Of a stretch of 64,000 nucleotides of DNA, positions 51,530 to 60,660 are shown in pieces. The position numbers and the translations under genes are program-made. Where the stretch lies: positions 124,001 through 188,000 of the forward strand of contig CAYRLG010000002.1 in the NCBI GenBank assembly GCA_964425195.1, written 5' to 3'. The first letter of the stretch is position 1. Every line of letters starts with the position of its first letter. Source of the stretch: Desulfamplus sp964425195. Its GTDB lineage: Bacteria > Desulfobacterota > Desulfobacteria > Desulfobacterales > Desulfobacteraceae. The notes below the pieces were generated by a model. The model was not told the origin of the DNA. It searched no databases and saw only the letters and a program-made list of their open reading frames with translations.

Positions 51530-52374
51530 CTCCTATTCAGATGCTTATCAAGGATATTAAAAATTTAAAGCCCATACCAGCAATTGCTAATCAGATAGTT
51601 GAGATGATAGATAACCACTCTGTATCTATGCAAGATATTGCAAAGATTATTCAATATGATCCTGCTGTAACTGCAAGCATTTTGAGAACATGTAACTCTG
51701 CTTTTTTTGGTCTTGCCAATCCTGTAGAGTCGATAAAAGATGCTGTAGCAATACTTGGTATTGATCAGGTTGTAGAGATTGCTTTGCTTAATGCAAGCTC
51801 CAAAACATTGAATAAATCTTGGAAAGGCTATGGTCTCCATGAAGGTGCAATGTGGAAACATGCTGTCTCATCTGCTCTTATTGCAAAAAACATTGCCAAT
51901 AAAATAGCTCCTGAAAGTAAAAATACCATCTTCACAGCAGCTCTGTTAAAAGATATTGGTAAAACCGTGCTGGATAAATTCATCCAAATATCTTCAGATA
52001 AGATACAGAACTTAATTGAACATAGTGGGTATAGCTTTATTGAGGCTGAAAAGAAAGTTATTGGTACAGATCACGCTGAAATTGGTGCGATGATTGCAAA
52101 AATATGGAAATTTAGCCCTAAAATGGTAAATATTATAAGAAATCACCATATTCCTGACGAGATTGTAGGAAGAGATAAAGAGACTGCGATTGTCTATCTT
52201 TCTGACTGTATCTGCATGATGATGGGTTTAGGTGTTGGTGTTGACGGGCTTGCATATCGTTTTAACGATAAGATTATTCGTGAACTTACTATTTCTCCAG
52301 ATGATATTTCCAAGATTATTGCTGATTTTACAATCAACATGCAAAAGGTTGAAGAGCTTTTACATGTTGTATAA
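51526..52374 (+). CDS. HDOD-domain signalling protein
   Basis: The protein has 282 residues. It contains an HDOD domain over almost its full length: KPIPAIANQIVEMIDN, then YDPAVTASILRTCNSAFFGL and a later LLKDIGKTVLDKF. The HD residues are not those of an active metal phosphohydrolase, so it is likely a regulatory protein-protein interaction module, as in other chemotaxis clusters of this phylum. It is translationally coupled to cheD. Its partners and ligands are unknown. Confidence 0.85.
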   Translation: MTPIQMLIKDIKNLKPIPAIANQIVEMIDNHSVSMQDIAKIIQYDPAVTASILRTCNSAFFGLANPVESIKDAVAILGIDQVVEIALLNASSKTLNKSWKGYGLHEGAMWKHAVSSALIAKNIANKIAPESKNTIFTAALLKDIGKTVLDKFIQISSDKIQNLIEHSGYSFIEAEKKVIGTDHAEIGAMIAKIWKFSPKMVNIIRNHHIPDEIVGRDKETAIVYLSDCICMMMGLGVGVDGLAYRFNDKIIRELTISPDDISKIIADFTINMQKVEELLHVV

Positions 52375-52397
52375 ATATACTATTTGAGGTCAATTGT

Positions 52398-52823
52398 ATG
52401 ACATTCTCAATTTTACTTGTAGATGACTCTATGCCAATGAGATCTGTAATCAAAAAAGCGTTTAAAGCAGCAGGATATTCTGGTTCAGATTTTTATGAAG
52501 CTGAAAGTGGTATAGAAGCTCTTGAAAGACTTAGAAATCACTGGATTGATATTGTTGTAACTGATTTTACAATGCCAGGAATGAATGGTCTTGAGATGCT
52601 TGAGAATATGAAGAAAAGTGATCTATTTAAAGATATTCCTGTTGTGGTGGTAACTACCGAAGGCAGTCGGCAGAAAATAGATCAATTTATGAAGAGCGGT
52701 GCAGCAGGTTATATAAAAAAACCCTTCACCCCGGAACAGATAAGAGATATGATAACAGGTATTCTTGGAGAGTGTTATGACAATGAGCAGTCTGATGAAT
52801 CAGATAGTGATTTCGATTTCTGA
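52398..52823 (+). CDS. cheY: CheY-like response regulator
   Basis: The protein has 141 residues, a single REC domain with LLVDDSMPMRS, the acceptor Asp in VVTDFTMPGMNG, VVVTTEG and the conserved Lys in GYIKKPF. The last 15 residues form an acidic, Ser/Asp-rich tail outside the domain. GAGGT lies before the ATG. Its 3' end overlaps the CheX-like gene by 47 bp. It is the natural phosphate acceptor from CheA. Confidence 0.93.
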   Translation: MTFSILLVDDSMPMRSVIKKAFKAAGYSGSDFYEAESGIEALERLRNHWIDIVVTDFTMPGMNGLEMLENMKKSDLFKDIPVVVVTTEGSRQKIDQFMKSGAAGYIKKPFTPEQIRDMITGILGECYDNEQSDESDSDFDF

Positions 52824-53283
52824 AGTTATGGAAACTATGTTTTACATTCTTGTGCAGCCTCGTGATGGTTACACCACAGTTGGCGAATCTCCTCTCTTAA
52901 AATCTAATGGTACTTATGGTTCAGAGTCGATTGAGTCTGCTATAATTACATTTCATGGAACTTTTTCTGGAACAATAGCTCTTATAGTACCTGAAAATCT
53001 TCTTATCATAATGACCGAGAATTTTATGGGAGAAAAAAGGCAGAATCTAACGGACGAGCATCTTGAAGGTACATTGAAAGAGGCTCTCAATATGTTAGCT
53101 GGAAATACCTTTAGTAAAATCGACAGTGAACTATCGTTTTGTCTTGGAGTGCCAGAGATTAATACTGCCTCTATTGTAAGTATTGCTAAAGAGATGGGAA
53201 GCTATTCTAAATCTCCATTAATTGTGATTGACACGATTGATAGCTCTATGGAAATTATAGTACATATTGATAAAACACTATGA
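52777..53283 (+). CDS. CheX-like chemotaxis phosphatase
   Basis: The ATG at 52777 lies seven bases after GGAG and gives 168 residues; a TTG at 52765 is part of that site. The fold is CheX-like: FHGTFSGTIALIVP, then EGTLKEALNMLAGNTFS with the Glu-x2-Asn motif in EALN. CheX dephosphorylates CheY-P, so it probably terminates the signal of the cheY gene it overlaps by 47 bp. The residues before the motif are less conserved, so a CheC-type assignment remains possible. Confidence 0.78.
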   Translation: MTMSSLMNQIVISISEVMETMFYILVQPRDGYTTVGESPLLKSNGTYGSESIESAIITFHGTFSGTIALIVPENLLIIMTENFMGEKRQNLTDEHLEGTLKEALNMLAGNTFSKIDSELSFCLGVPEINTASIVSIAKEMGSYSKSPLIVIDTIDSSMEIIVHIDKTL

Positions 53284-53310
53284 TAACCATCACTATTTGG
53301 GTGTAACTTT

Positions 53311-54372
53311 ATGATTATTAAACCGATAAAGGTACTTGTTGTAGATGACTCAGCAATTGTCAGAAAGGTCTTTTCTCAAGAGCTTTCAAAAGAGAGAGAT
53401 ATCGAGGTCGTTGGTACAGCACCGGATCCTTACGTTGCAAGGGATAAGATTGTAAGTTTAAAGCCTGATGTAATAACTCTTGATATTGAAATGCCTCGTA
53501 TGGATGGTATTACATTTTTAAAGAAATTGATGCAGCACTACCCATTACCTGTTATTATTGTAAGTTCTTTAACTCCAAAGGGAAGTAAACTTGCATTGGA
53601 AGCTCTCTCTATTGGTGCATTGGAGGTTATATCAAAGCCAAGTGCTGCCTATTCAGTTGGAGATATGAGTATTCAGCTTGCTGAGAAGATAAGAGCTGTT
53701 TATGGTGTTCGGGTATCAAAGAGAAAGCTCTCATCAGAAGATGAGAGTCAAAATAGGCAAAAAACTGTAGTGCAAATTAACTCAAAAGCTCTTGCTGCAA
53801 CTACAAATAAACTTATTGCTATAGGAGCTTCTACTGGTGGAACAGAGGCAATAAAACGGGTGATTACCCGTTTCCCTCGAAATTCCCCTGGAGTGCTTAT
53901 AGTGCAGCACATGCCGGCACAGTTTACTACTACATTTGCAGAGAGAATGAACTCTCTTTGTGAAATGGAGGTAAAAGAGGCAGAAAATGGTGAAGCAGTA
54001 TTAAACGGAAAAATACTAATTGCACCCGGTAACTATCACATGCTTCTTAAAAGAAGTGGAGCACGATATTATGTTGAGGTAAAACAGGGACCAATGGTTC
54101 ACCATCAAAGACCATCGGTTGATGTGCTGTTTAAATCTGTAGCAAAGTATGCAGGAGCCAATTCACTCGGTATCATTTTGACAGGCATGGGAAGTGATGG
54201 TGCATCTGGAATGGCTGCAATGAAAGAGGCTGGGGCAATTAATATTGCCCAAGATGAAAACTCTTGTGTTGTTTATGGTATGCCAAGAGAAGCTGTAAGA
54301 CTTGGGTGTGTAGATTATGTTGAAGATATCGATAAAATTCCATCACTTGCACTTAGATGTATTACTGCTTAA
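53311..54372 (+). CDS. cheB: Protein-glutamate methylesterase CheB
   Basis: The protein has 353 residues. A receiver domain (about 1-125, LVVDDSAIVRK and TLDIEMPRMDG) is linked to the methylesterase domain (about 165-350) with catalytic Ser in GASTGG, His in VQHMPAQ and Asp in TGMGSDGASG. It removes methyl groups from receptor glutamates after phosphorylation by CheA. The partner methyltransferase CheR is not in the window. It ends the cluster. Confidence 0.95.
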   Translation: MIIKPIKVLVVDDSAIVRKVFSQELSKERDIEVVGTAPDPYVARDKIVSLKPDVITLDIEMPRMDGITFLKKLMQHYPLPVIIVSSLTPKGSKLALEALSIGALEVISKPSAAYSVGDMSIQLAEKIRAVYGVRVSKRKLSSEDESQNRQKTVVQINSKALAATTNKLIAIGASTGGTEAIKRVITRFPRNSPGVLIVQHMPAQFTTTFAERMNSLCEMEVKEAENGEAVLNGKILIAPGNYHMLLKRSGARYYVEVKQGPMVHHQRPSVDVLFKSVAKYAGANSLGIILTGMGSDGASGMAAMKEAGAINIAQDENSCVVYGMPREAVRLGCVDYVEDIDKIPSLALRCITA

Positions 54373-54562
54373 GATTTGTATTAAATTAATACTATTTCTG
54401 TTATACATTGAGCCTTTGGACTGATTTGAATAATGCTTCAACTTTATAAATTCTGATATCTTAACTAAATGGCTACGCTATTATCTTCCTTAATTTCCAT
54501 TCTTGTAAATCTCTACTTAAAATAATAGACTTAAATCTTCTTAATGCCGGTTGGAAAATTAC

Positions 54563-54590
54563 ATGAAATTTGATAATAATTTGATATAGT
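54563..54590 (+). promoter_or_regulatory. Candidate promoter for the radical SAM gene
   Basis: ATGAAA at 54563-54568 (four of six matches to -35) and TATAGT at 54585-54590 (five of six to -10) are 16 bases apart. The start would lie near 54597, giving a leader of about 47 bases. The rest of the 271 bp gap (54373-54643) shows no other feature. Confidence 0.4.
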
Positions 54591-54643
54591 AAAGGTTAAT
54601 ATAGATCGTTGAAACTACTTTTATATAAAAGGTTAAAGAGATT

Positions 54644-55513
54644 ATGCACTACCAAGGCAATATAATAAGACCACCAAGTGAGGCTTACAGTATTCTGCTT
54701 CAGGTTACTGTTGGGTGTTCTCACAATAAATGCACCTTTTGCGGAGCGTATAAAGGAGAGCGTTTTACCATAAAAAAAGATGATATTATATTTGAGGATA
54801 TTGAGTTCGCAGCTAAATATTGCAAAAGACAGACAAGGCTATTTATCTGTGACGGTGATGCTCTTATAATTCCGCAAAAAAGACTTGTTCCAATTCTTGA
54901 AAGAATCAAGCAACGCCTCCCGTGGGTTGAAAGAGTTGGGCTTTATGCTAATGCAAAGAGTATAAAGATGAAAACCGTTGATGAACTCAAAGAGCTAAAT
55001 GCTCTTGGCTTAAAAATTGCCTATATGGGACTTGAAACTGGTGATGATGTAACTTTGAAGCGTATTAACAAAGGTTCTGATTCTTACAAAATGGTTGAGA
55101 TGGGAAAAAAACTCCGAAGTGCTGGGATTCAACTATCTATAACTGTACTGCTTGGACTTGCGGGAAGATATCGATCTCATATTCATGCAACAGAAACTGG
55201 ACGTGTCTTGTCTGCTATAGACCCTGAATATGTTGGTGCATTAAGTCTGATGTTGATACCCGGAACGCCAATGCACACAGATTATCAGAATGGCAAATTT
55301 GAGCTTATAACACCTGATGAGATGCTAAAGGAACTTGGTACTATGATTGCAACCACCAATCTTACTAACGGACTTTTTCATGCAAACCACGCCTCAAATT
55401 ATCTCCCAATCAGGGCGCATATTCCACGTGATAAGGAGAAAACGCTTGCTTTGATATCACAAGCTCTTGAAGGTAAAGTACGGCTTAAGCCTGAGTATAT
55501 GAGAGCTCTTTAA
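54644..55513 (+). CDS. Radical SAM protein (COG1032-like)
   Basis: The protein has 289 residues. The cluster motif is GCSHNKCTFCGAYKG, a C-x4-C-x2-C spacing. Downstream are ERVGLYANAKSI, AYMGLETGDDVTLKRINKG and PGTPMH, typical of the radical SAM barrel in COG1032-type proteins. No B12-binding or TRAM domain is attached. The reaction cannot be inferred from sequence. It is followed by a periplasmic binding protein with no obvious functional link. Confidence 0.85.
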   Translation: MHYQGNIIRPPSEAYSILLQVTVGCSHNKCTFCGAYKGERFTIKKDDIIFEDIEFAAKYCKRQTRLFICDGDALIIPQKRLVPILERIKQRLPWVERVGLYANAKSIKMKTVDELKELNALGLKIAYMGLETGDDVTLKRINKGSDSYKMVEMGKKLRSAGIQLSITVLLGLAGRYRSHIHATETGRVLSAIDPEYVGALSLMLIPGTPMHTDYQNGKFELITPDEMLKELGTMIATTNLTNGLFHANHASNYLPIRAHIPRDKEKTLALISQALEGKVRLKPEYMRAL

Positions 55514-55567
55514 CTCTACTTTGTGAATTTTTTGAAGTTCTAATAATTGTAGATAGGCTTTTATATT

Positions 55568-56353
55568 ATGAAAACCTTTAAGAAAAAAATTATTGTAAGT
55601 TATCTGTCTGTTCTTATTGTTGTATATACAATCTGCTGTGAGAAAATCTACAGTCAGACAAGTAAAATCGATGTTGTATATACAGATTGGTTTCCATATA
55701 CATATAAAGAAAACGGTGAGGCTCTTGGGTTTGAGATTGAAATTTTTAAAGCTGTTATGAAGAGTCTTAATATCGAAACTGATTTCATAAAATATCCATG
55801 GAGAAGATGTTTAAATAGTTTAGAGGAGGGGTCAGCAGATGCAGTTGTCTCTCTTCTAAAAACTCCTGAAAGAGATAAATACACTCTCTTTCCTGACAAT
55901 TACATAAGCCTTTCAAAAACAGTGTTGTTTACAAAGGTTGGAAATAATATTGAATTTAAAGGTTCCTATGAAGATTTAAAGAGTTATACTATAGGAGTTA
56001 TATCTGGATTTAGCTATGGTGACTCTTTTGATAAAGCCTATTACCTTAAAAAGGATTATGCACAAAACGCCCAGATGCTTATCAAAAAACTTTTAAATGA
56101 CAGGCATGATTTGGCTGCTGAGAATCAGGTAGTTATAAGTGGATATGCTTTAAAAATGAATGTAAAGGATAAAATTAAATTCCTTAACCCACCAATTCAT
56201 ACACAGAAGTTATATGTTGGTTTTTCCAAAGTAAAAGGGCTTAAACAGTTGTGTGATGATTTCTCCATAGCTCTTTCAAAGTTTAAAAACTCTCAGGAGT
56301 ATAGAGTAATCTTAGAAAAATATGGGGTCAATCCATTGGAGATGACAGAGTGA
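55568..56353 (+). CDS. Extracellular solute-binding protein family 3
   Basis: The protein has 261 residues. A hydrophobic N-terminal segment (about residues 8-27) serves as signal peptide or anchor; a Cys pair at its end (ICCEK) is not a clear lipobox. The mature part has the family-3 hallmarks WFPYTYKENGEALGFEIEIFK and GSADAVVSLLKTPERDKY. It resembles stand-alone periplasmic amino-acid-binding proteins common in Proteobacteria and Desulfobacterota, with no permease genes nearby. The ligand is unknown. Confidence 0.82.
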   Translation: MKTFKKKIIVSYLSVLIVVYTICCEKIYSQTSKIDVVYTDWFPYTYKENGEALGFEIEIFKAVMKSLNIETDFIKYPWRRCLNSLEEGSADAVVSLLKTPERDKYTLFPDNYISLSKTVLFTKVGNNIEFKGSYEDLKSYTIGVISGFSYGDSFDKAYYLKKDYAQNAQMLIKKLLNDRHDLAAENQVVISGYALKMNVKDKIKFLNPPIHTQKLYVGFSKVKGLKQLCDDFSIALSKFKNSQEYRVILEKYGVNPLEMTE

Positions 56354-56443
56354 TGACCATTAAAAAAATGGTTAAATGCCCAATCGATAATAAACTATTT
56401 TAGTAGAACAAAAAATTAAATTACAAAAACACAGGAGATAACA

Positions 56444-58474
56444 ATGGCTTGTGCCACCAAAGAGCTTGAACAGCTATGTATTAACACAATAAGAACCTTG
56501 TCAATTGATGCCATTCAACGGGCAAACTCAGGTCACCCCGGAGCACCAATGGGACTTGCTCCAACAGCTTATGTCTTATGGAACAGATATATGAAGCACA
56601 ATCCTGCAAATCCTGCATGGAGTGACAGAGATAGATTTGTATTATCTGGTGGACACGCTTCAATGCTGCTTTACAGCCTGCTCTACCTTGACGGCTATGG
56701 TCTTACACTTAATGATCTAAAAAATTTTAGACAGTGGAAAAGCAGAACCCCGGGACACCCTGAATTTGGACACACACCGGGAGTTGAAACCACAACTGGT
56801 CCTCTTGGACAGGGAGTTGCCAATGCTGTTGGCATGGCTATGGCAGAGCGCCATTTAGCAGCAAGATTTAACACAGAGACAAAAGAGCTTGTCAACCACT
56901 TTACATACATAATGTGCGGAGATGGCGACTTAATGGAGGGGGTTGCATCTGAAGCTGTATCACTTGCAGGACATCTTGGTCTTGGGAAACTTATCTGCCT
57001 TTACGATGACAACTCTATCTCAATTGAAGGCTCTACATCAATTGCATTTACAGAAGATGTTAAGGCAAAGTTTGAGGCAATGAATTGGCAGGTTATTGTG
57101 GTTGATGACGGCAATGATACTGATGCAATCGGCAATGCTATTGAGGCAGCCCAAAAAGAGACCCAAAAGCCGACTCTTATAAAAATAAAGACTCAGATTG
57201 CTTACGGAAGCCCAAACAAACAGGGCAAATCAAGTGCCCACGGCTCTCCTTTGGGAGCAGATGAGATAAAGTTGGTAAAAGAGTTTTATGGAGTGCCGGC
57301 AGATAAAGATTTTTACGTGCCTGATGAGGTTTTAACAGAGTGCCGTAAAGCTGTTGAGCGGGGAGAAGCTCAAGAGCGTGAATGGCAGGAAATTTTTGAT
57401 AGTTATAAACAAAAATTTCCTGAAAAAACTGCTGAGTTTGTTGATGCAGTTAGCGGTTATCTTACTGACGGTTGGGATAAAGAGATTCCTATCTTCTCTC
57501 CAGCAGATAAACCAATTGCAACCCGTGCAGCATCAGGCAAGGTTTTAAATGCAATTGCAAAAAATCTGCCTGTTCTTATGGGAGGCTCTGCTGATTTAGC
57601 ACCATCTAACAACACATACCTCTCTGGATTTGATGATTTTCAAAAAGATTCCTATCACGGCAGAAACATCCGCTTTGGAGTGCGCGAACATGCAATGGGT
57701 GCGATTATGTCTGGAATGTACCTGCATGGTGGCATTCGTCCTTATGGCGGAACATTTCTTGTGTTTGCCGATTATGTCCGTCCGGCTGTAAGGGTTGCAT
57801 CTTTGATGAAACTGCCGATAATTTATGTGTTTACACATGACAGCGTAGCAGTAGGAGAAGATGGTCCAACGCATCAGCCTATTGAGCATATTGCATCTTT
57901 AAGGGCAATTCCTAATCTTCATGTTATTCGTCCAGCAGATGCCAATGAGACAGCAGATGCGTGGAGAGTTGCTTTAACAACTGTTGATGCTCCTACAGCT
58001 CTTATCTTAAGCCGTCAGAATCTTCCAATTTTAGAAAAAGACCAGACAGGAAGAGATGGAGTGTTGCGTTATGGTGCCTATATTCTTAGAGATGTTAATA
58101 AAGATAAAGGAGATATTGACATTATTTTGATTGCCTCAGGCTCTGAAGTTCATCTGTGTGTTAATGCAGCCGTTGAGCTTGAAAAAGCTCAAATTAACGC
58201 AAGGGTTGTTAGTATGCCAAGCTGGGAGCTATTTGAAAAAGCACCAGCCCCATACAAGGAGAGAATACTGCCTCATGATATTAAATTAAGACTTGCTGTA
58301 GAGGCTGGTATTACAATGGGTTGGGAGCGATATGTTGGAGAGAAAGGTAAAATTATTGGAATCAACCAATTTGGAGCATCTGCCCCGGGTGAAAGGGTAC
58401 TTCAAGAGTACGGGATCAACATGGAAAATATTGTTGAACAGGCAAAGAGCATAGTGTCTAAACCTGCAAAATAG
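56444..58474 (+). CDS. tkt: Transketolase
   Basis: The protein has 676 residues. It has the TPP-binding region GDGDLMEGVASEAVSLAG, the N-terminal substrate loop NSGHPGAPMGLAP, the middle-domain GPTHQPIEHIASLR and a complete C-terminal domain. It transfers two-carbon units in the pentose phosphate pathway. CAGGAG precedes the ATG. The MetE-like gene starts 20 bp downstream, so they are probably cotranscribed although functionally unrelated as far as known. Confidence 0.97.
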   Translation: MACATKELEQLCINTIRTLSIDAIQRANSGHPGAPMGLAPTAYVLWNRYMKHNPANPAWSDRDRFVLSGGHASMLLYSLLYLDGYGLTLNDLKNFRQWKSRTPGHPEFGHTPGVETTTGPLGQGVANAVGMAMAERHLAARFNTETKELVNHFTYIMCGDGDLMEGVASEAVSLAGHLGLGKLICLYDDNSISIEGSTSIAFTEDVKAKFEAMNWQVIVVDDGNDTDAIGNAIEAAQKETQKPTLIKIKTQIAYGSPNKQGKSSAHGSPLGADEIKLVKEFYGVPADKDFYVPDEVLTECRKAVERGEAQEREWQEIFDSYKQKFPEKTAEFVDAVSGYLTDGWDKEIPIFSPADKPIATRAASGKVLNAIAKNLPVLMGGSADLAPSNNTYLSGFDDFQKDSYHGRNIRFGVREHAMGAIMSGMYLHGGIRPYGGTFLVFADYVRPAVRVASLMKLPIIYVFTHDSVAVGEDGPTHQPIEHIASLRAIPNLHVIRPADANETADAWRVALTTVDAPTALILSRQNLPILEKDQTGRDGVLRYGAYILRDVNKDKGDIDIILIASGSEVHLCVNAAVELEKAQINARVVSMPSWELFEKAPAPYKERILPHDIKLRLAVEAGITMGWERYVGEKGKIIGINQFGASAPGERVLQEYGINMENIVEQAKSIVSKPAK

Positions 58475-58494
58475 CGGATAAGGAATAAGTAACC

Positions 58495-59634
58495 ATGATT
58501 GATTTTAAACCAAACTGCCTGCCTCTTCTTGTAGGAAGCCTACCCATGGCTGACCATCTTGAGGCAACAGAACTTATGCTTAAATACACTCCTGAAATTC
58601 CTCTGTGGGTCCAACTGCCAATCTATAAAGAAGAGGGTATGCTCTATCAGTTTCTGACCGGAATTCCGGGTCTTGTGATAAAAGAGAGCGGTTTATCTAA
58701 AGAGAAAGATTTTTATATTGATACATCACAAGAGAATTTTGAAGATGATGTGCTTGCCTTTTATGAAGAGTATATCTCTATAATTGAAAGCCCTTCAAGG
58801 TTTGAGGATTTTGATTCTGATAGTGGTAACAGTTCAAAATCGACCTTGAATCACTCAAGATTTGCCTTAACCGATGCTACTGCAAAAGGTTTTTCTGTTT
58901 TTATCGAAACGATTAAATCTCTTCCTAAAGTTCCAGTTGCTGTAAAAGGTCAGGTTACAGGACCGATTACAATGGGCATTGGTGTCAAGGATCAAGCTGG
59001 TAGGCTTCTTTTTTACGATGAACGTATGAGAGATATTGTAACTAAACAGGTTGCTATGAATGCAAGATGGCAGGTATTTCAGCTATCAAAGCTCGACACG
59101 CCATGTAAACCCATTATATTCTTTGATGAGCCAGGCGTTGTTGGGTTTGGCTCTTCAACATATATTAGCATTACACGTGAGCAGATTATCGATTCTCTTA
59201 AAGAGGGGATTGATTCAGTTCATCAAGCGGGTGGAATTGCAGGCATTCATATCTGTGCAAATGGAGATTGGACATTGGCTTTAGAGTCTGGCACAGATAT
59301 AATCAATTTTGATGCCTACTCCTATTTTGACAGGCTGATTCTCTATCGTGAGCAATTAAAGAAATTTATAGAAAAAGGTGGGATTCTTGCTTGGGGAGTT
59401 GTTCCAACTGAAAACCCTGAATATGTTGAAAATGCTGACTTAACCTCTCTTTGTCAGATGTGGGAAAATCAGGTTGAGCAGTTGGTGTCAATAGGTGTTA
59501 ATCGTGAGGCTATTATGTCTCAAAGTCTTATCACCCCAAGCTGCGGAACAGGCTCTCTGAGTTTAGAACATGCAACAAAGATTTTATCTTTAACTAAACA
59601 GTTATCTGAGTATATCAGAAACTTTTATTTTTAA
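58495..59634 (+). CDS. MetE-core-like protein (cobalamin-independent methionine synthase family)
   Basis: The protein has 379 residues, about half of full MetE, so it matches the short core form. It begins CLPLLVGSLP and has HICANGDW near residue 252 (the H-x-C zinc pair of the MetE core) and TPSCGTGSLSL near residue 347 (third Cys). The Glu ligand of classical MetE is not evident. A Ser/Asp/Asn-rich stretch near residues 97-123 looks like an insertion. The methyl donor and acceptor are unknown; it could methylate homocysteine from a corrinoid protein or another thiol. Confidence 0.72.
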   Translation: MIDFKPNCLPLLVGSLPMADHLEATELMLKYTPEIPLWVQLPIYKEEGMLYQFLTGIPGLVIKESGLSKEKDFYIDTSQENFEDDVLAFYEEYISIIESPSRFEDFDSDSGNSSKSTLNHSRFALTDATAKGFSVFIETIKSLPKVPVAVKGQVTGPITMGIGVKDQAGRLLFYDERMRDIVTKQVAMNARWQVFQLSKLDTPCKPIIFFDEPGVVGFGSSTYISITREQIIDSLKEGIDSVHQAGGIAGIHICANGDWTLALESGTDIINFDAYSYFDRLILYREQLKKFIEKGGILAWGVVPTENPEYVENADLTSLCQMWENQVEQLVSIGVNREAIMSQSLITPSCGTGSLSLEHATKILSLTKQLSEYIRNFYF

Positions 59635-59662
59635 ACCAGCTTTTAGTAAAACAGACCATATT

Positions 59663-59746
59663 AAAAAGTGCATAGCTTTATCCCCTTGATAAATTTTTTT
59701 TGTTTTTTGTGCTTAAGGGGTCTTTAAAGTCCTTGCACTTTTTTTG
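59663..59746 (+). terminator. Complex terminator after the MetE-like gene
   Basis: aaaaagtgca (59664-59672 region) pairs with tgcactttttt (about 59734-59745), enclosing an inner stem tccccttgat / cttaagggg (59681-59690 with 59712-59720). The outer 3' arm is followed by T. It isolates the hem operon from upstream transcription. Confidence 0.7.
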
Positions 59747-59791
59747 TTTGTTGAGTTCTCTCTTTTTTATAAGCTCACTCAATATTAATGA

Positions 59792-59821
59792 TTGAAAAAA
59801 TTTATTTTTTTACTATATAAT
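59792..59821 (+). promoter_or_regulatory. Sigma-70 promoter for the haem/sirohaem operon
   Basis: TTGAAA (59792-59797, five of six) and a perfect TATAAT (59816-59821) are separated by 18 bases. Transcription would start about 25 bases before the TTG start codon of the first gene, leaving a short leader with the GGAG ribosome site. Confidence 0.65.
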
Positions 59822-59852
59822 ACCTGTTTTTCATAGATAGGAGAGTCTGAGT

Positions 59853-60659
59853 TTGAATCAAAAAGGTGCATTAAATTTAGATTGTAGTAACAACCTTGAT
59901 AGTCTTAAATACTATCCAATATCACTTGATATAGCTAATAAGAACTGTCTTGTTGTTGGAGGTGGCAGTGTCGGTGCAAGAAAGGCTATAACACTTGCAC
60001 GTTGCAGGGCAATTGTTAAAGTTGTTAGCCCTTTTTTTTCTGATGAGTTTGTTAAAAAAACAGATATCTATTGTAAAATAGAGACACCCTTTGACAAGTT
60101 TGAAAAAGATGAGCTTAACTTTAAAAATAGTGGAAAAATCATCTCCATTAAAAAGCCTTATGATTCCAATGACCTTAATTCCACCTTTTTGGTTATCGGT
60201 GCAACTGATAATATGGATGTTAACCGCCAAATTGCTTATGATGCAAAACAAAGAGATGTTTTGTGCAATATTGCAGATTTTCCAGAAGGAAGCTCTTTTG
60301 TGCTTCCTTCAATTGTCCAAAGGGGAGACCTTGTAATTACTATCTCGACATCTGGCAACAGTCCTGCTCTTGCTAAGAAACTTAGGAAAGAGCTTGAGCT
60401 ACAGTTTGGTCAAGAGTATGCAGATTTTATTGTATTAATGGGTAAGATAAGAAAGTGGCTCTTAGCTCAAAATCTTTCATCTCAAACAGATGCTGAGATT
60501 TTTAGGCAGCTTATTAACTCAGACCTTCTAAGACAGATTGCATCAAACGACTACTCAAAGATCGAAAGTACACTCAATAAGATTTTGGGTAGCTATAAAG
60601 AGCTTATAGAGAATTGTACTCTCCTCCCATCATATCAAGATTTTATCTTCGGAGAATAA
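59853..60659 (+). CDS. Precorrin-2 dehydrogenase (CysG-N/SirC-type), TTG start
   Basis: The protein has 268 residues. It starts at a TTG nine bases after GGAG; no ATG is available before the conserved N-terminus. Motifs are CLVVGGGSVGARKAITLAR (NAD-binding), NIADFPEGSSFVLPSIVQRG and TISTSGNSPALAKKLRKELE. It oxidises precorrin-2 to sirohydrochlorin, the precursor of sirohaem needed by dissimilatory sulfite reductase. A polar insertion lies near residues 70-110. The next gene starts after one base. Confidence 0.88.
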   Translation: MNQKGALNLDCSNNLDSLKYYPISLDIANKNCLVVGGGSVGARKAITLARCRAIVKVVSPFFSDEFVKKTDIYCKIETPFDKFEKDELNFKNSGKIISIKKPYDSNDLNSTFLVIGATDNMDVNRQIAYDAKQRDVLCNIADFPEGSSFVLPSIVQRGDLVITISTSGNSPALAKKLRKELELQFGQEYADFIVLMGKIRKWLLAQNLSSQTDAEIFRQLINSDLLRQIASNDYSKIESTLNKILGSYKELIENCTLLPSYQDFIFGE

Positions 60660-60660
60660 T

